Shown here: piece after piece, positions 33,104 through 44,424 of the stretch
How positions within the stretch are numbered: the stretch's first letter is position 1
Layout: every line of letters starts with the position of its first letter
NCBI GenBank assembly: GCA_963920705.1
Contig: OY987232.1
Coordinates: 13,827,726 to 13,891,725, forward strand
Direction: 5' to 3'
Source: Odiellus spinosus
Taxonomy: Eukaryota > Arthropoda > Arachnida > Opiliones > Phalangiidae
DNA: 64,000 nucleotides
Notes under the pieces: generated by a model
Told to the model about the DNA's origin: nothing
Seen by the model: only the letters and a program-made list of their open reading frames with translations
Databases searched by the model: none
Position numbers and translations under genes: made by a program

Positions 33104-34669
33104 ATGGTTAATAGTTCTAGTAGGTGTAAGTGTTATTACAAGAGTCAGAAGCCGATGAAACCCTCCTTAGAAGTCTATTACTCCCGGGTCTTGTCTACCT
33201 CTCTGTATGGGTTATTCTCAAAAGGCGCGATTCGTACGCCTCCTAACGGCAGATGTTTTCGGAGCGGGAGCTCGTCGAGCGAATATCTCTAGCAGCCTTG
33301 GAGTTCGTCCAAAAACCGTCGTCGTTTGTGGAGAGAGAGAATTTCCAATTTTCCGTAGACAGGGGGGATGAAGTAGCACCCCTTCTAACTCGTAAAATTG
33401 GGAATTTTACCCATACAGAGAGGAGCGCTATATGGAACATTGGAGTAGTAGACTTCAAAGGAGGGTTTCATCGGCTTCTGCAAGAGTATATTTAAATATA
33501 AATTTAAACGGATATAGAAATAGATTTCATGAAGGGAGTAGGCATTATATCGGACAAGGAGATTAGATTTTTTTTTAGTTGTTTCTGTTTTCCTTATCAA
33601 CTTTGAATCTGATACTCGCTTTAGAATAAATAGCCCGAGGAACGGCGAGTTTTATAACATTGCGTATTTACGAGAAAGTGTTAGATTGTTCACGAATTTG
33701 AAACCTCACGCCTTTGGTTTAATAGAGGCCCTTCTCACGGGACTACCACCTCCTCATTTCGAAATTTTCATAAACGGTACAGCACATAAAGAGATACTAG
33801 AACGTAAAAACAAGTATTTTATATTTTGGTGGGTAAAATATTTTGAAAAATATTATCTAAACCAGAAGCCGATGAAACCCTCCTTTGAAGTCTACTACTC
33901 TAATGTTCCATATAGCGCTCCTCTCTGTATGGGTAAAATTCACAATTTTACGAGATCGGAGGGGTCCTACTTCATACCCCCCTGTCTACGGAAAATTGGA
34001 AATTCTCTTTCTCTCCACAAACGACGACGTTTTTTTGGCGAATTCCATGGCTGCTAGAGATATTCGCTGGACGAACTCCCGCTCCGAAAATATCTACCGT
34101 TAGGAGGCGTACGAATCGCGCTTTTTGAAACTAACCCATACAGAGAGGGGTAGATAAGACCAGGGAGTAATAGACTTCAAAGGAGGGTTTCATCGGCTTC
34201 TGGCGGTACTAGTACGTTTCGGTGGTGCGCTCTTCCTTCCCACCATCTCTACCGCTGCCGCGCTTGCGCAGCTACGATAATTGCCTCGATGACCGCTAGA
34301 CGCGCTAGCGAACGGTCCCAATAAGATCCATAACTATTTATAAAATCTGGCAAACTACGGTGTAAGGTAAAGAAACCTGCACGTCGCGTGTCCAGGGTCT
34401 ATGGTATTGGGTACAATAGCGCAAATATGGTGTGGCAAACGTCATCACCTTGTGTACTTAACCTTTTTGTTCGGTATAATGTCGAAATAGATAACAAACA
34501 ACTTGTTTTCAGTATCCCTTTACGATACACACCAGTTTTGAAGGAGTATTTATTTATTTTTTCTGGGGCACATCCTATATGCTCACGCGTGTGCGGCAAC
34601 GGCATTCATTTTGAAAGATATGGAATTTTTCTCGGAATTCACGATTATCACGTATTAACTCGATCGTAA
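33104..34669 (+). CDS. possible three-exon gene of unknown function, 181 residues
   Basis: Exons 33104-33125, 33579-33828 and 34396-34669 join in frame (phases 1 and 2). Signals: donor GTAAGT, acceptor with a long T-tract ending TTTTTTAG, donor GTGGGT, acceptor CGTGTCCAG. Exons 2 and 3 have no stops over about 520 nt and read like protein: FRINSPRNGEF (22-32), HFEIFING (67-74), KYFIFWVYGIGYNS (86-99), LRYTP (133-137), with Cys 110, 153 and 157. The end is a TAA at 34667. The 22-nt first exon is the weakest part; other upstream exons are possible. Each intron carries a family A MITE. There is a faint likeness to insect farnesoic-acid-methyltransferase-type domains (FExxING... FW), too weak to name. 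Bases just before 33080 resemble a repeat also seen near 36300. Confidence 0.5.
33146..33480 (-). mobile_element. MITE family A, complete copy
   Basis: 335 bp, perfect 7-bp duplication CAAGAGT at 33139-33145 and 33481-33487. It lies in intron 1 of the putative gene. Confidence 0.93.
33863..34202 (+). mobile_element. MITE family A, complete copy
   Basis: Both ends intact; flanks TCTAAAC and GCGGTAC differ. It lies in intron 2 of the putative gene and directly abuts the repeat at 34203. Confidence 0.88.
34203..34365 (-). mobile_element. repeat block K, inverse of 8898-9110
   Basis: GGCGGTACTAGTACGTTTC to TGGCAAACTACG. The same blocks occur inverted near 8.9-9.1 kb. Function unknown. Confidence 0.6.
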
Positions 34670-34889
34670 TAATCCCGCGTGAAATCGTATTATCATTCTC
34701 AATCCTTTCCCACGTACTATTTAATCGTGATATGATTTATATTTATTGTTATTCAGTTTTACTTCGTATTGTGGCTAAAAACTCCACCACCTCCTCATAT
34801 AAGGAATCTTAAAAATATGTATCTACAATTTTCTTACAACTTTACCAGGGAATTATGATCAGAAGATAGTAGTATTAATGGTAAGGTTC

Positions 34890-36190
34890 CAATTGCGCAG
34901 TTCACTTTTGCGCAGTTCCCACAAGCGCATTTCCTTTTGCGCAGTTTTTCATTTGCGCAGTTTTCCATTTGCGCAGTTTTCCATTTGCGCAGTTTTCCAT
35001 TTGCGCAGTTTTTCATTTGCGCAGTTTTTCATTTGCGCAGTTTTTCATTTGCGCAGTTTTTCATTTGCGCAGTTTTTCATTTGCGCAGTTTTTCATTTGC
35101 GCAGTTTTTCATTTGCGCAGTTTTCCATTTGCGCAGTTTTTCATTTGCGCAGTTTTTCATTTGCGCAGTTTTTCATTTGCGCAGTTTTTCATTTGCGCAG
35201 TTTTTCATTTGCGCAGTTTTTCATTTGCGCAGTTTTTCATTTGCGCAGTTTTTCATTTGCGCAGTTTTTCATTTGCGCAGTTTTTCATTTGCGCAGTTTT
35301 TCATTTGCGCAGTTTTTCATTTGCGCTTTTTACATTTGCGCAGTGTTTATTTGCAGGTTATGTTAAGTTACGTTAGGTTTGGTTAGTTAATCACTCGAAC
35401 TAGCCTGTCCCTCTTGTTATATTATAAGTTAGGTTAGGTTGGTTAATCACTCGATCTAGCCTGTTCCTCTTGTGGACAGCTCGAGCGGCAAACTTCGCAA
35501 ATGTAAAACTGCGCAAATGGAAAACTTCGCAAATGGGAACCGCGCAAATGGAAAACTTCGCAAATGGGAACCGCGCAAATTGAAATGCGCAAATGGGAAA
35601 CCGCGCAAATTGAAATGCGCAAATGGGAACCCGCGCAAATTGAAATGCGCAAATGGGAAACCGCGCAAATTGAAATGCGCAAATGGGAAACCGCGCAAAT
35701 TGAAATGCGCAAATGGGAAACCGCGCAAATTGAAATGCGCAAATGGGAAACCGCGCAAATTGAAATGCGCAAATGGGAAACCGCGCAAATTGAAATGCGC
35801 AAATGGGAAACCGCGCAAATTGAAATGCGCAAATGGGAAACCGCGCAAATTGAAATGCGCAAATGGGAAACCGCGCAAATTGAAATGCGCAAATGGGAAA
35901 CCGCGCAAATTGAAATGCGCAAATGGGAAACCGCGCAAATTGAAATGCGCAAATGGGAAACCGCGCAAATTGAAATGCGCAAATGGGAAACCGCGCAAAT
36001 TGAAATGCGCAAATGGGAAACCGCGCAAATTGAAATGCGCAAATGGGAAACCGCGCAAATTGAAATGCGCAAATGGGAAACCGCGCAAATTGAAATGCGC
36101 AAATGGGAAACCGCGCAAATTGAAATGCGCAAATGGGAAACCGCGCAAATTGAAATGCGCAAATGGGTACTACGCAAATGAAATTATGCG
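34890..36190. mobile_element. foldback-like element with arms of 16-bp and 30-bp tandem words
   Basis: Left arm (34895-35345): about 25 copies of the 16-mer TTTTTCATTTGCGCAG. Right arm (35485-36185): about 20 nearly identical copies of a 30-mer made of GAAATGCGCAAATG and GGAAACCGCGCAAATT, which carries the left-arm word inverted. The centre (35346-35484) has a duplicated GTTAATCACTCGA..TAGCCTGT..CTCTTG block and GTTAGGTTAGG runs. The long frames on both strands exist because the units lack stops. Confidence 0.85.
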
Positions 36191-36815
36191 AAAGCGGACG
36201 CAAACCGGCTATATTGATTATTTTAAACAACCAATGACAGCCTAGAAAAAATCTCCAATACTAATTAGTTTTCTGAATAGTTAAAAATGAGAAACAAAAC
36301 ATGGCGTCCATAAGCTTCCTCTAACGGCAAATACTGCTAGGAACTAACAAAACCTTGTGCGTGGCTGCTATGCATACTTTTGCCACTAAAACTTCAGTTA
36401 AAAACTAAAATTAAATATTTTAAGAAACTTTAACATTTATATATAAGGAATATTTAAATATTCGCTAATCACGATTTAAACAGATTAGCGGTAACAAAGC
36501 TAAATTTAACAATCAAGTTTTTATTGGATAAACATCAAGACAATGGTGATTATAAGAAAATGGACCTTATAAAGGGTTGGGCAATCTCTTTCTCTAATCA
36601 TTTTCCATGAAAACCTTTTAGCGTGAGGTATTCCAAGAGTTAGCCTATATCGTCTACAACTCTCCCTCAGCAAGCTCTGTGTTGTGTATTACTTTCTAAG
36701 TACTTTGACCCCTGACCTCGTTTAAAACTTTCTACCTGCACAGTTATTTAGTTTCGTCCAAACCGTTAACTAAAACTTTTTTTAAAGTGATCTTTTCACC
36801 AATTTTTCATGAAAA
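36191..36815. other. nothing firm
   Basis: The stretch near 36300-36400 is an inverted diverged copy of 32975-33070 (GCCGTTAGAGGAAGC...). No gene seen. Confidence 0.45.
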
Positions 36816-37153
36816 CAGAAGCCGATGAAACCCTCCTTTGAAGTCTATTACTCCCTGGTCTTTTCTACCCCTCTCTGTATGGGTTAGTTTCAAAAAGCGC
36901 GATTCGCACGCCTCCTAACGGTAGATATTTTCGTAGCGGGAGTTCGTCGAGCGAATATCTCTAGCAGCCTTGGAGTTCGTCAAAAAAACGTCGTCGTTTG
37001 TGGAGAGAGAGAATTTCCAATTTTCCGTAGACAGGGGAGTATGAAGTAGGACCCCTCCGATCTCGTAAAATTGTGAATTTTACCCATACAGAGAGGAGCG
37101 CTATTTGGAACATTAGGGTAGTAGACTTCAAAGGAGGGTTTCATCGGCTTCTG
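36816..37153 (-). mobile_element. MITE family A, complete copy
   Basis: Both ends intact; flanks ATGAAAA and AAAGTAT do not form a clear duplication. Confidence 0.88.
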
Positions 37154-37494
37154 AAAGTATGAAAAGACTCGAAATATAATCCCTAGACCTGCAGAAATTT
37201 TTTTGATAGGGTCGCTTTAAAAGTTTATTTCGGTTTTAAAATAGAAACCATGAGAAAAAAAATGGGCGATGAATGTGCTGATGTAAAACATGCTCTAACA
37301 TTTAAAGATTGAAACGCCGATCTTACTCAGAATAGTTTTCCTCGTTACGTAGATTATAGAACATAAAACATTTATAATATAAATTCATATATTAAAATAA
37401 AGAATTGTTTTAAAAACAAACTTAAAATTAGGTTTCAACATCAAGTATATTTACAATACGCTAGTAATATATATAAAAATGTTTTAAATTTTTA
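37154..37494. other. nothing recognised
   Basis: AT-rich, no supported feature. Confidence 0.5.
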
Positions 37495-38625
37495 CCCGTC
37501 CAGAAATAGCGAAATTACCCTCACCAGAAATAGCGAAATTACCCGCCCAGAAATAGCGAAATTACCCGCCCAGAAATAGCGAAATTACCCGCCCAGAAAT
37601 AGCGAAATTACCCGCCCAGAAATAGCGAAATTACCCGCCCAGAAATAGCGAAATTACCCGCCCAGAAATATCGAAATTACCCGCCCAGAAATATCGAAAT
37701 TACCCGCCCAGAAATATCGAAATTACCCGCCCAGAAATATCGAAATTACCCGCCCAGAAATATCGAAATTACCCGCCCAGAAATAGCGAAATTACCCGCC
37801 CAGAAATAGCGAAATTACCCGCCAAGAAATAGCGAAATTACCCGCCAAGAAATAGCGAAATTACCCGCCAAGAAATAGCGAAATTACCCGCCAAGAAATA
37901 GCGAAATTACCCGCCAAGAAATAGCGAAATTACCCGCCAAGAAATAGCGAAATTACCCGCCCAGAAATAGCGAAATTACCCACCCAAAAATAGCGAAATT
38001 ACCCGCCCAAAAATAGCGAAATTACCCCACCAGAAATTGCGAAATTACCCTCACGAGAAATAGCAAAATTACCCTCACGAGAAATAGCAAAATTACCCGC
38101 CCAGAAATAGCGAAATTACCCGCCCAGAAATAGCGAAATTACCCGCCCAGAAATAGCGAAATTACCCGCCCAGAAATAGCGAAATTACCCGCCCAGAAAT
38201 AGCGAAATTACCCGCCCAGAAATAGCGAAATCGTCCCTCCAAAAATAGCGAAATCGTCCCTCCAAAAATAGCGAAATCGTCCCTCCAAAAATAGCGTAAT
38301 TACACCCCAGATATAGCGAAATTACACCCCAGATATAGCGAAATTACACCCCAGATATAGCGAAATTACACCCCAGATATAGCGAAATTACACCCCAGAT
38401 ATAGCGAAATTACACCCCAGATATAGCGAAATTACACCCCAGATATAGCGAAATTACACCCCAGATATAGCGAAATTACACCCCAGATATAGCGAAATTA
38501 CACCCCAGATATAGGGAAATTACACCCCAGATATAGCGAAATTACACCCCAGATATAGCGAAATTACACCCCAGATATAGCGAAATTACACCCCAGATAT
38601 AGCGAAATCACCCCTAAAAATATCA
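37495..38625. repeat. 22-23-bp satellite array
   Basis: About 49 copies. The 23-bp unit is CGCCCAGAAATAGCGAAATT plus ACC, with blocks of ATATCG, CGCCAAG and TCGTCCCTCC variants. From about 38300 it becomes a 22-bp unit ACACCCCAGATATAGCGAAATT. Confidence 0.97.
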
Positions 38626-39171
38626 AATTTGATAATTTGACTATAAACTATATAAACCAATCTACTTGGTTCACGCTATCGAGAGGCGTGTATCCAAGAG
38701 GTTAGATATTTAGTAATAAACCCACTCTTCCATTCTTCCCACGGTGGTATAAATTAGCTCTCACGATCTTTAACCGAATTATCTGTTTATTAGAAAATAA
38801 ATCTATATACCGAGAATGGGTATGAATAATAAGGTTGGTATGAAGTTCAAAAAATTACCTAAACGCAGGGGAGGTAAAAAACGGACACCCCAATTTAAAA
38901 TTGAGCCACACCCTAGACGGGGACCTTGATCTAATTGGACGGTTGACATTTTATTCCCCACGCTACTAGGTATATTCAAAAATTCATTTAAAACGAAGGT
39001 AGTCGACTAAATTATAATTTTTCCTATTTGTTTGTTTGGGAATTATAACAATTTTCGCTTTTATATTACGGATGTCGATTAACCTTGAGATCGGACCACC
39101 AATCTACAACAGCAAGGTTATTCAAGACCTTCTTTAAAATATAGAAACTTAAAGAGATAGTATCGAAATTA
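38626..39171. other. nothing recognised
   Basis: No supported feature. Confidence 0.5.
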
Positions 39172-39680
39172 TATTGAACCACAAACGCTATCAGTTCGCG
39201 GTTTTCACTTAAATATCAATTGAAATCTTCTTTAGTTCATGATGCAATTTTGATAATTATAACGCGAGAGATTAGCGAATCTTGTTTTAAAATAACTTAT
39301 CGAAATTTTATCATTTCCGTACCAATTATCTCACGTTCTAATATCGCTAGATTCTTCAACTTTACTTCCAACGAACCGTAGTTAAATTTTTCTCTAGTTA
39401 CGATAAGAAATGTATATTATAACGGTGTTTTACGCGTAAAATGGAAGATGTCGCCACAATAGAGCCTATTTTCCGAGACTTGTCTGGCCTACAGCGCGCC
39501 CACCAGCTTCCGCGAGAGGCGGGATACTGGGGAAAGAGGGGAGAGAGAATTCTGTAGACTGGGAAATAAATCTAAACAATTCTTACCCCCAAAACAACAA
39601 AGACCCCTCTTATGAAAATCAGTGCCATCTGGTGTTTTTTCATGGTACTAAATAACCCTTTAACTACCGCCTTAATAGAT
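39172..39680 (+). mobile_element. MITE family E, copy with intact right end
   Basis: Ends AACTACCGCCTTAA, giving the inverted-end sequence for the family. Left end shortened. Confidence 0.75.
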
Positions 39681-39717
39681 TAGAGATTTTTTTGTTATGG
39701 ATTTTAACAGAAGCGGA

Positions 39718-40044
39718 TGAAACCCTCCTTTGAAGTCTACTACTCTAATGTTCCATATAGCGCTCCTCTCTGTATGGGTAAAATTCCCAATTTTACGAGA
39801 TCGGAGGGGTCCTACTTCATACCCCCTGTCTACGGAAAATTGGAAATTCTCTCTCTCCACAAACGACGACGTTTGGTTGACGAACTCCAAGGCTGCTAGA
39901 GATATTCGCTCGACGAACTGCCGCTCCGAAAATATCTACCGTTAGGAGGCGTACGAATCGCGCTTTTTGAAACTAACCCATACAGAGAGGGGTAGACAAG
40001 ACCCGGGAGTAATAGACTTCAAAGGAGGGTTTCATCGGCTTCTG
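39718..40044 (+). mobile_element. MITE family A, complete copy
   Basis: 327 bp, perfect 7-bp duplication ATTTTAA. Confidence 0.93.
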
Positions 40045-40566
40045 ATTTTAACCAAATCATAATTTAAATGTGAGATTTTAACTTTAAATAAAAGATACGT
40101 AATAGTTAACTCAATTCTCTTATCTTTAGAGTAATCGTTTCTTTTTAAAGTTTAAACTTAATTTTATTTTAACCAAGGTCCTAGTAAATATATTTCAATG
40201 AATCATATTGAAGAAAAAGAGTTGTTTTCTTATTATTTTCTTTAACTTGATTCAGTCAGCAAAACGTTTTGCTAATAGTACCTCAAAAGAAAAAAAAACA
40301 ATTCTTGAAACTTAGTTTGTACGAAATCGTTGTATTGTTGTATCCGGTATCATTAAATAGGTTATTTTTTTGAAGGGTATTTATATTACCAATGAGAAAA
40401 AACTTTATATGGTTACAACTTCTGTACCATTGCCAAGGATATTATATTATGGAATAAAATGAGGGCGCGGAGAGAAGAGATAGTTTTTCCTCGCTCACAT
40501 CTATGCTAGAACATGAACCTTCATACTTTTAAGGCGGGAGACACCAAAAAGGGTCCTTTGTCATAC
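40045..40566. other. nothing recognised
   Basis: No supported feature. Confidence 0.5.
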
Positions 40567-40904
40567 CAGAAGTAGATGAAATCCTCCTTTGAAGTCTACT
40601 ACTCTAATGTTCCATATAGCGCTCCTCTCTGTATGGGTAAAATTCACAATTTTACGAGATCGGAGGGGTCCTACTTCATACCCCCCTGTCTACGGAAAAT
40701 TGGAAATTCTCTCTCTCCACAAACGACGACGTTTTTTTGACGAACTCCAAGGCTGCTAGATATATTCGCTGGACGGACTCCCGCTCCGAAAATATCTACC
40801 GTTAGGAGGCGTACGAATCGCGCTTTTTAAAACTAACCCATACAGAGTGGGGTAGACAAGACCCGGGAGTAATAGACTTCAAAGGAGGGTTTCATGTGCT
40901 TCTG
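40567..40904 (+). mobile_element. MITE family A, complete copy
   Basis: Subtype with CAGAAGTAGATGAAA at the left end. Flanks GTCATAC and ATAGATA do not match. Confidence 0.88.
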
Positions 40905-41214
40905 ATAGATATTTAAATATACTTTTGATACAGCCTGAAAACTTAAAGGCCGCTTGTTATCATTATTTTCATAATAAATTTTAATATATTGTTTTATTTA
41001 AATTACACCTCCTTTAAACCCTCGATGTTTAGATTAATATCAGGATCCAGTTTTACGTTACTCATGTTAAGCGAACGGTAGCATGCGTGCTAATAACTTA
41101 ATTTTATTGTACTATCATAAGAAACCAACTAATAAGTATATCTCTTATGCAAGAAATTAATTTATCTTGAAGCCGAGGCTTTGGGGTTTAAATCTACTTC
41201 TTCAGAAGTCATCC
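40905..41214. other. nothing recognised
   Basis: No supported feature. Confidence 0.5.
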
Positions 41215-41985
41215 AACCAAATGTTTTTTTTTTATCGATTACTGATTGTTTAAATAGCCCTAATCCACTTGTAAAAAAATTTATAAACAAATATTAAAAC
41301 TAGAAATAAAGTTAAACCTTACCCGGAAAATAGGCTTAGCGGGATTCATGGAGATCACCTGAGCTTATTCGCCTTGCGATAATTACAGCTCGGAATTCGT
41401 ATAATTTTTATTAATTGGATAAAATCTACTAAATTCTGATGTATATTATCTGTTTGATTAAAAATAGACTATTTTTCATTCGAGTTAACTTATTCCAAGA
41501 TAAAATAAAAAAACATAATCCATATCCGTTTTTATCCAAAAATGGCCTTATCTTAGAATATTATCCGCGTTATACGTTCGGATAAAAAAATTCAAAATTT
41601 ATTTTCGTGAAAAATAATGAATAAAAAGATGATTTAAAATCTTAGTTTCTTCGTTTTATTTATATTCTTCAAATTAAAAGTCAATTTGAAATATTTTTCT
41701 TATATTTTAGACTAATTCTGGAAACGTGAATTTTCATATCCATCGTTATACGTTTGAAAACGAGTAATTTGTTCGTAGATAAAGCGGCAAACGCTTATCT
41801 TCGGGTAAACCTTATACATTTAACAATTATACGAATATACAAATTTCATTTTTTAGTTACATTTAATTTTATCCGAAAATAAAATATCTGAAAATATACG
41901 AATAACAGAAGATAATGGATCGATCCGATTCCGAGCTTAGCGATAATTAATGTTATGTTGCATTCTCCCCCTTTAACACATTGAA
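41215..41985. mobile_element. MITE family F copy split by a hAT-type MITE
   Basis: F sequence to about 41383 resumes at 41940 and ends GTTGCATTCTCCCCCTTTAA. GCGATAAT is duplicated at the break. Confidence 0.75.
41384..41939 (+). mobile_element. hAT-type MITE, copy 3
   Basis: TACAGCTCGGAATTCG... to ...CCGAGCTTA, perfect 8-bp duplication GCGATAAT on both sides. Confidence 0.9.
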
Positions 41986-42364
41986 AGTGACATACTTTTG
42001 GTTATTACATTACATACGGGATTATCTACTTGATTCAGTTAAAAAAGCAAAATTTCTCTTCTAATATAGGCCTGGTAACACGATTACCGGATACCAATCT
42101 ATTCGTGTTGAAACCTTTAATTTATTATCCAGTCGTTCATTTGCAATTGGTTTTTTTTTTTTCGGGAGCGTGGGCGAGTTTTAGAAAAAGACAACGAAAA
42201 TTCCCTTTCATACGCAGACGAATAAGCACGAATTTCACCTTTTAAGTGGCACCCCTATTATTATGAATTACTTTTATCGGTTCCTTTAGTAGTAAAAATG
42301 TTGTAGAATAATTAAATTTATTTCTATCTTTAATAATCCATTAATAACTAGAAGAAATGTGTGT
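41986..42364. other. nothing recognised
   Basis: A 71-codon plus-strand frame opens with TTG and has no recognisable features. Confidence 0.4.
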
Positions 42365-42468
42365 AGAATCGGATAATGAATAAATTATCCATTGATAACT
42401 AGACTTTTTCAAATATTTTAATCTCGGATAATTTGGTTGTTAATATGAACACGACAAATTATTTAAAC

Positions 42469-42872
42469 GCTTTGGGTCCTTTCGACCGAATTCCCATTCG
42501 ACCGAACCCAATCCCATTCGACCGAAAAACCCGCGCTTTGGCGGTTTTTGAAATTTTTGGGGTATTTCCAAGGTATAACCTAACCTAACCTAACCTAACC
42601 TTTCAAATAAATATTATTTAAAACTGCATTATTGTACTTTTTTTTACTACCGTTTACGTACGAAGAACCCAGCTTAACAAAAGTTCCATTCAACGTATTA
42701 CATATATAATTATGCGTATGCTTCTATTCGATTGAATTAAATTTTTGAATTTATTAGCCCATTCGGTCGAATGAGAAGAAACCTTTTTCCCAGCCCAATG
42801 GGCTAGAAATTGCAGCTATTCGGCCGAATGGGATTTTGTTCATATGGGAATTCGGTCGAAAGAGAATATACC
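42469..42872. mobile_element. foldback-like element with 14-mer words and telomere-like centre
   Basis: 404 bp flanked by ATTTAAAC at 42461-42468 and 42873-42880. The left part has repeated CCCATTCGACCGAA; the right part has the inverse (TTCGGTCGAATGAG, TTCGGCCGAATGGG). The outer 18 bp TTTCGACCGAATTCCCAT is inverted at both ends. Not coding. Confidence 0.85.
42578..42601. repeat. short interstitial AACCT (TTAGG-type) run
   Basis: About five tandem AACCT units, the complement of the common insect telomere repeat. It sits at the centre of the element at 42469-42872, so it probably came with that element rather than from a telomere. Confidence 0.85.
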
Positions 42873-43502
42873 ATTTAAACAGATACGAATTAGACCCGGA
42901 GATAAAATTTTAAGCTTGATTAATAAACAAATTACGCGTTTATTTAAACGGATAATGCGAAGATAAAAATACGACGTTTCTCGAAATCCGTGTAGAATGA
43001 AATATAATAATTAGATTTTAATCTAAATTGAAAGGAACAGGGACTAATTACTACATTCTAGCTTCGAGATCTCAATTTTGGGTTAAAATCCGTGAAGAAA
43101 CTCTAGTTTCTAATGTTTCTTATCGGCGAATGAATAACTCGTATAACAATGAGTACGAATTGTAAGTTAGCCGTTACATTCGGGTATACGTTAACTCGAA
43201 TAAGAAATGGATATGTTTTTCGCGAACGGATAATATCTGATTGACATTCACGATGATCTTATTCAATTAACAAAAGTTATACGAATTCCGAATAATATTT
43301 TGGTAAAACTTAAATGATATCTTGGCAACACCATCGTGTTTCTTTCAAACTTAAGTTTCCGATTTTTACGGCTTTCATTTTTGTGGGTTTCCCCGGTCTT
43401 TGTTTTATCATAGATTAACATTTCCGTCCAATTGAGATAAGGAGGTGTTATTTTTTAATTTTTTTTAAAAAAAGGTTGTAGAATTTATTACCTTTATTAT
43501 AT

Positions 43503-43920
43503 CAGAGATATATAATAACCACCTTCGGGGGGAAGTATGAAAGCCCCTATACTACCAATGCTAAAAATCACGAACAACAAGAGCCCGCTGCTGACTATCT
43601 AGGCCACTAGCTCGCGCTGGACTTCTCAATGTCGCTACTCTAGTAAATGGTCTTTGTATAAACAAGACGGCTCGATTTGTGTTTAGAACTTCATGTCTCA
43701 GGAGTCAGGCTGTCTGTTAAAATGGAGTCGAAGGTTGACTTCAGCTCGCGAGTTCCGGAAGTGTGCGTAGGGAAAATTTAGTGATGTTCAAAATGGTGTA
43801 ACTATTTTTTGGGAGTAAAGCGGTGGGTCGATCCGCCGCGATTTACGCCGGGCACTCGTTGTTCGTCGATTTTGCCTACCTTTCATACTTCCCCCCGAAG
43901 GGGGTTATTATATACCTCTG
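43503..43920. mobile_element. MITE family D, complete copy with 7-bp duplication
   Basis: 418 bp. Ends CAGAGATATATAATAACC and GGTTATTATATACCTCTG continue into CTTCGGGGGGAAGTATGAAAG-type inverted sequence, about 43 bp in total. Flanked by ATTATAT at 43496-43502 and 43921-43927. No coding capacity. Confidence 0.9.
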
Positions 43921-44211
43921 ATTATATTTATAATATTTATTTCAAATTTTATAGTTTTTATAATTGCTAGTTTGGCAAAATTCGTGCTACTTGTTTAGCA
44001 ATTTACACTGATCCAAACATGTCCTTTTCAGTTTTGATATAAAATGAAAAACCCGCTTTAATTTGATTATCCCGCTGCGTAAGCGAAAAGGAAATATTGC
44101 TCATTATTTTTTCGTAGTTCGTGCTTGAATTAAAAGGTCATATACCCGCATTGTTATAAAGCCGTAGATATTTTAATTAAAATTGGTTTTTCAAATTTAA
44201 GGTTAGTAAAG

Positions 44212-44415
44212 GGTTATTTAGTACGATGAAAAAACACCAGTATCCCGCCTCTACCGGAAGCGGGTGGGCACGCTGTAAGCCAGACGGTGACTGGATAATA
44301 GGCGATATTGTGGCGACATCTTCGAGTTTACGCGTAAAACACCGTTATAATATCGTAATTAAATTAAACTTAAAATTGTCAAATTATACCACGAATTACG
44401 TCTGACTTTTATGGT
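44212..44415 (-). mobile_element. MITE family E, shortened copy
   Basis: TAAAGGGTTATTTAGTACGATG end plus GTCGCCACAATA-type core in inverse orientation. Internal parts are missing. Confidence 0.65.
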
Positions 44416-44424
44416 TGTTAGAGG

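Larger units (their letters stand above)
42365..43295 (+). mobile_element. hAT-like MITE, second subfamily, split by a foldback-like element
   Basis: TAGAATCGGATAA left end. The body is the same as 46430-46888, interrupted at 42469-42872. Confidence 0.75.

Noticed and set aside
35400..36245. Long frames on both strands through the 30-bp array
   Set aside because: The unit lacks stops in several frames on both strands. The predicted proteins are pure repeats and the array is part of a foldback-like element.
37495..38625. Possible CRISPR array
   Set aside because: Units are directly contiguous with no unique spacers, the context is eukaryotic, and no cas-like genes occur.
42578..42601. Former telomere or chromosome fusion point
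   Set aside because: Only about five AACCT units, placed at the centre of an inserted element with its own target duplication.
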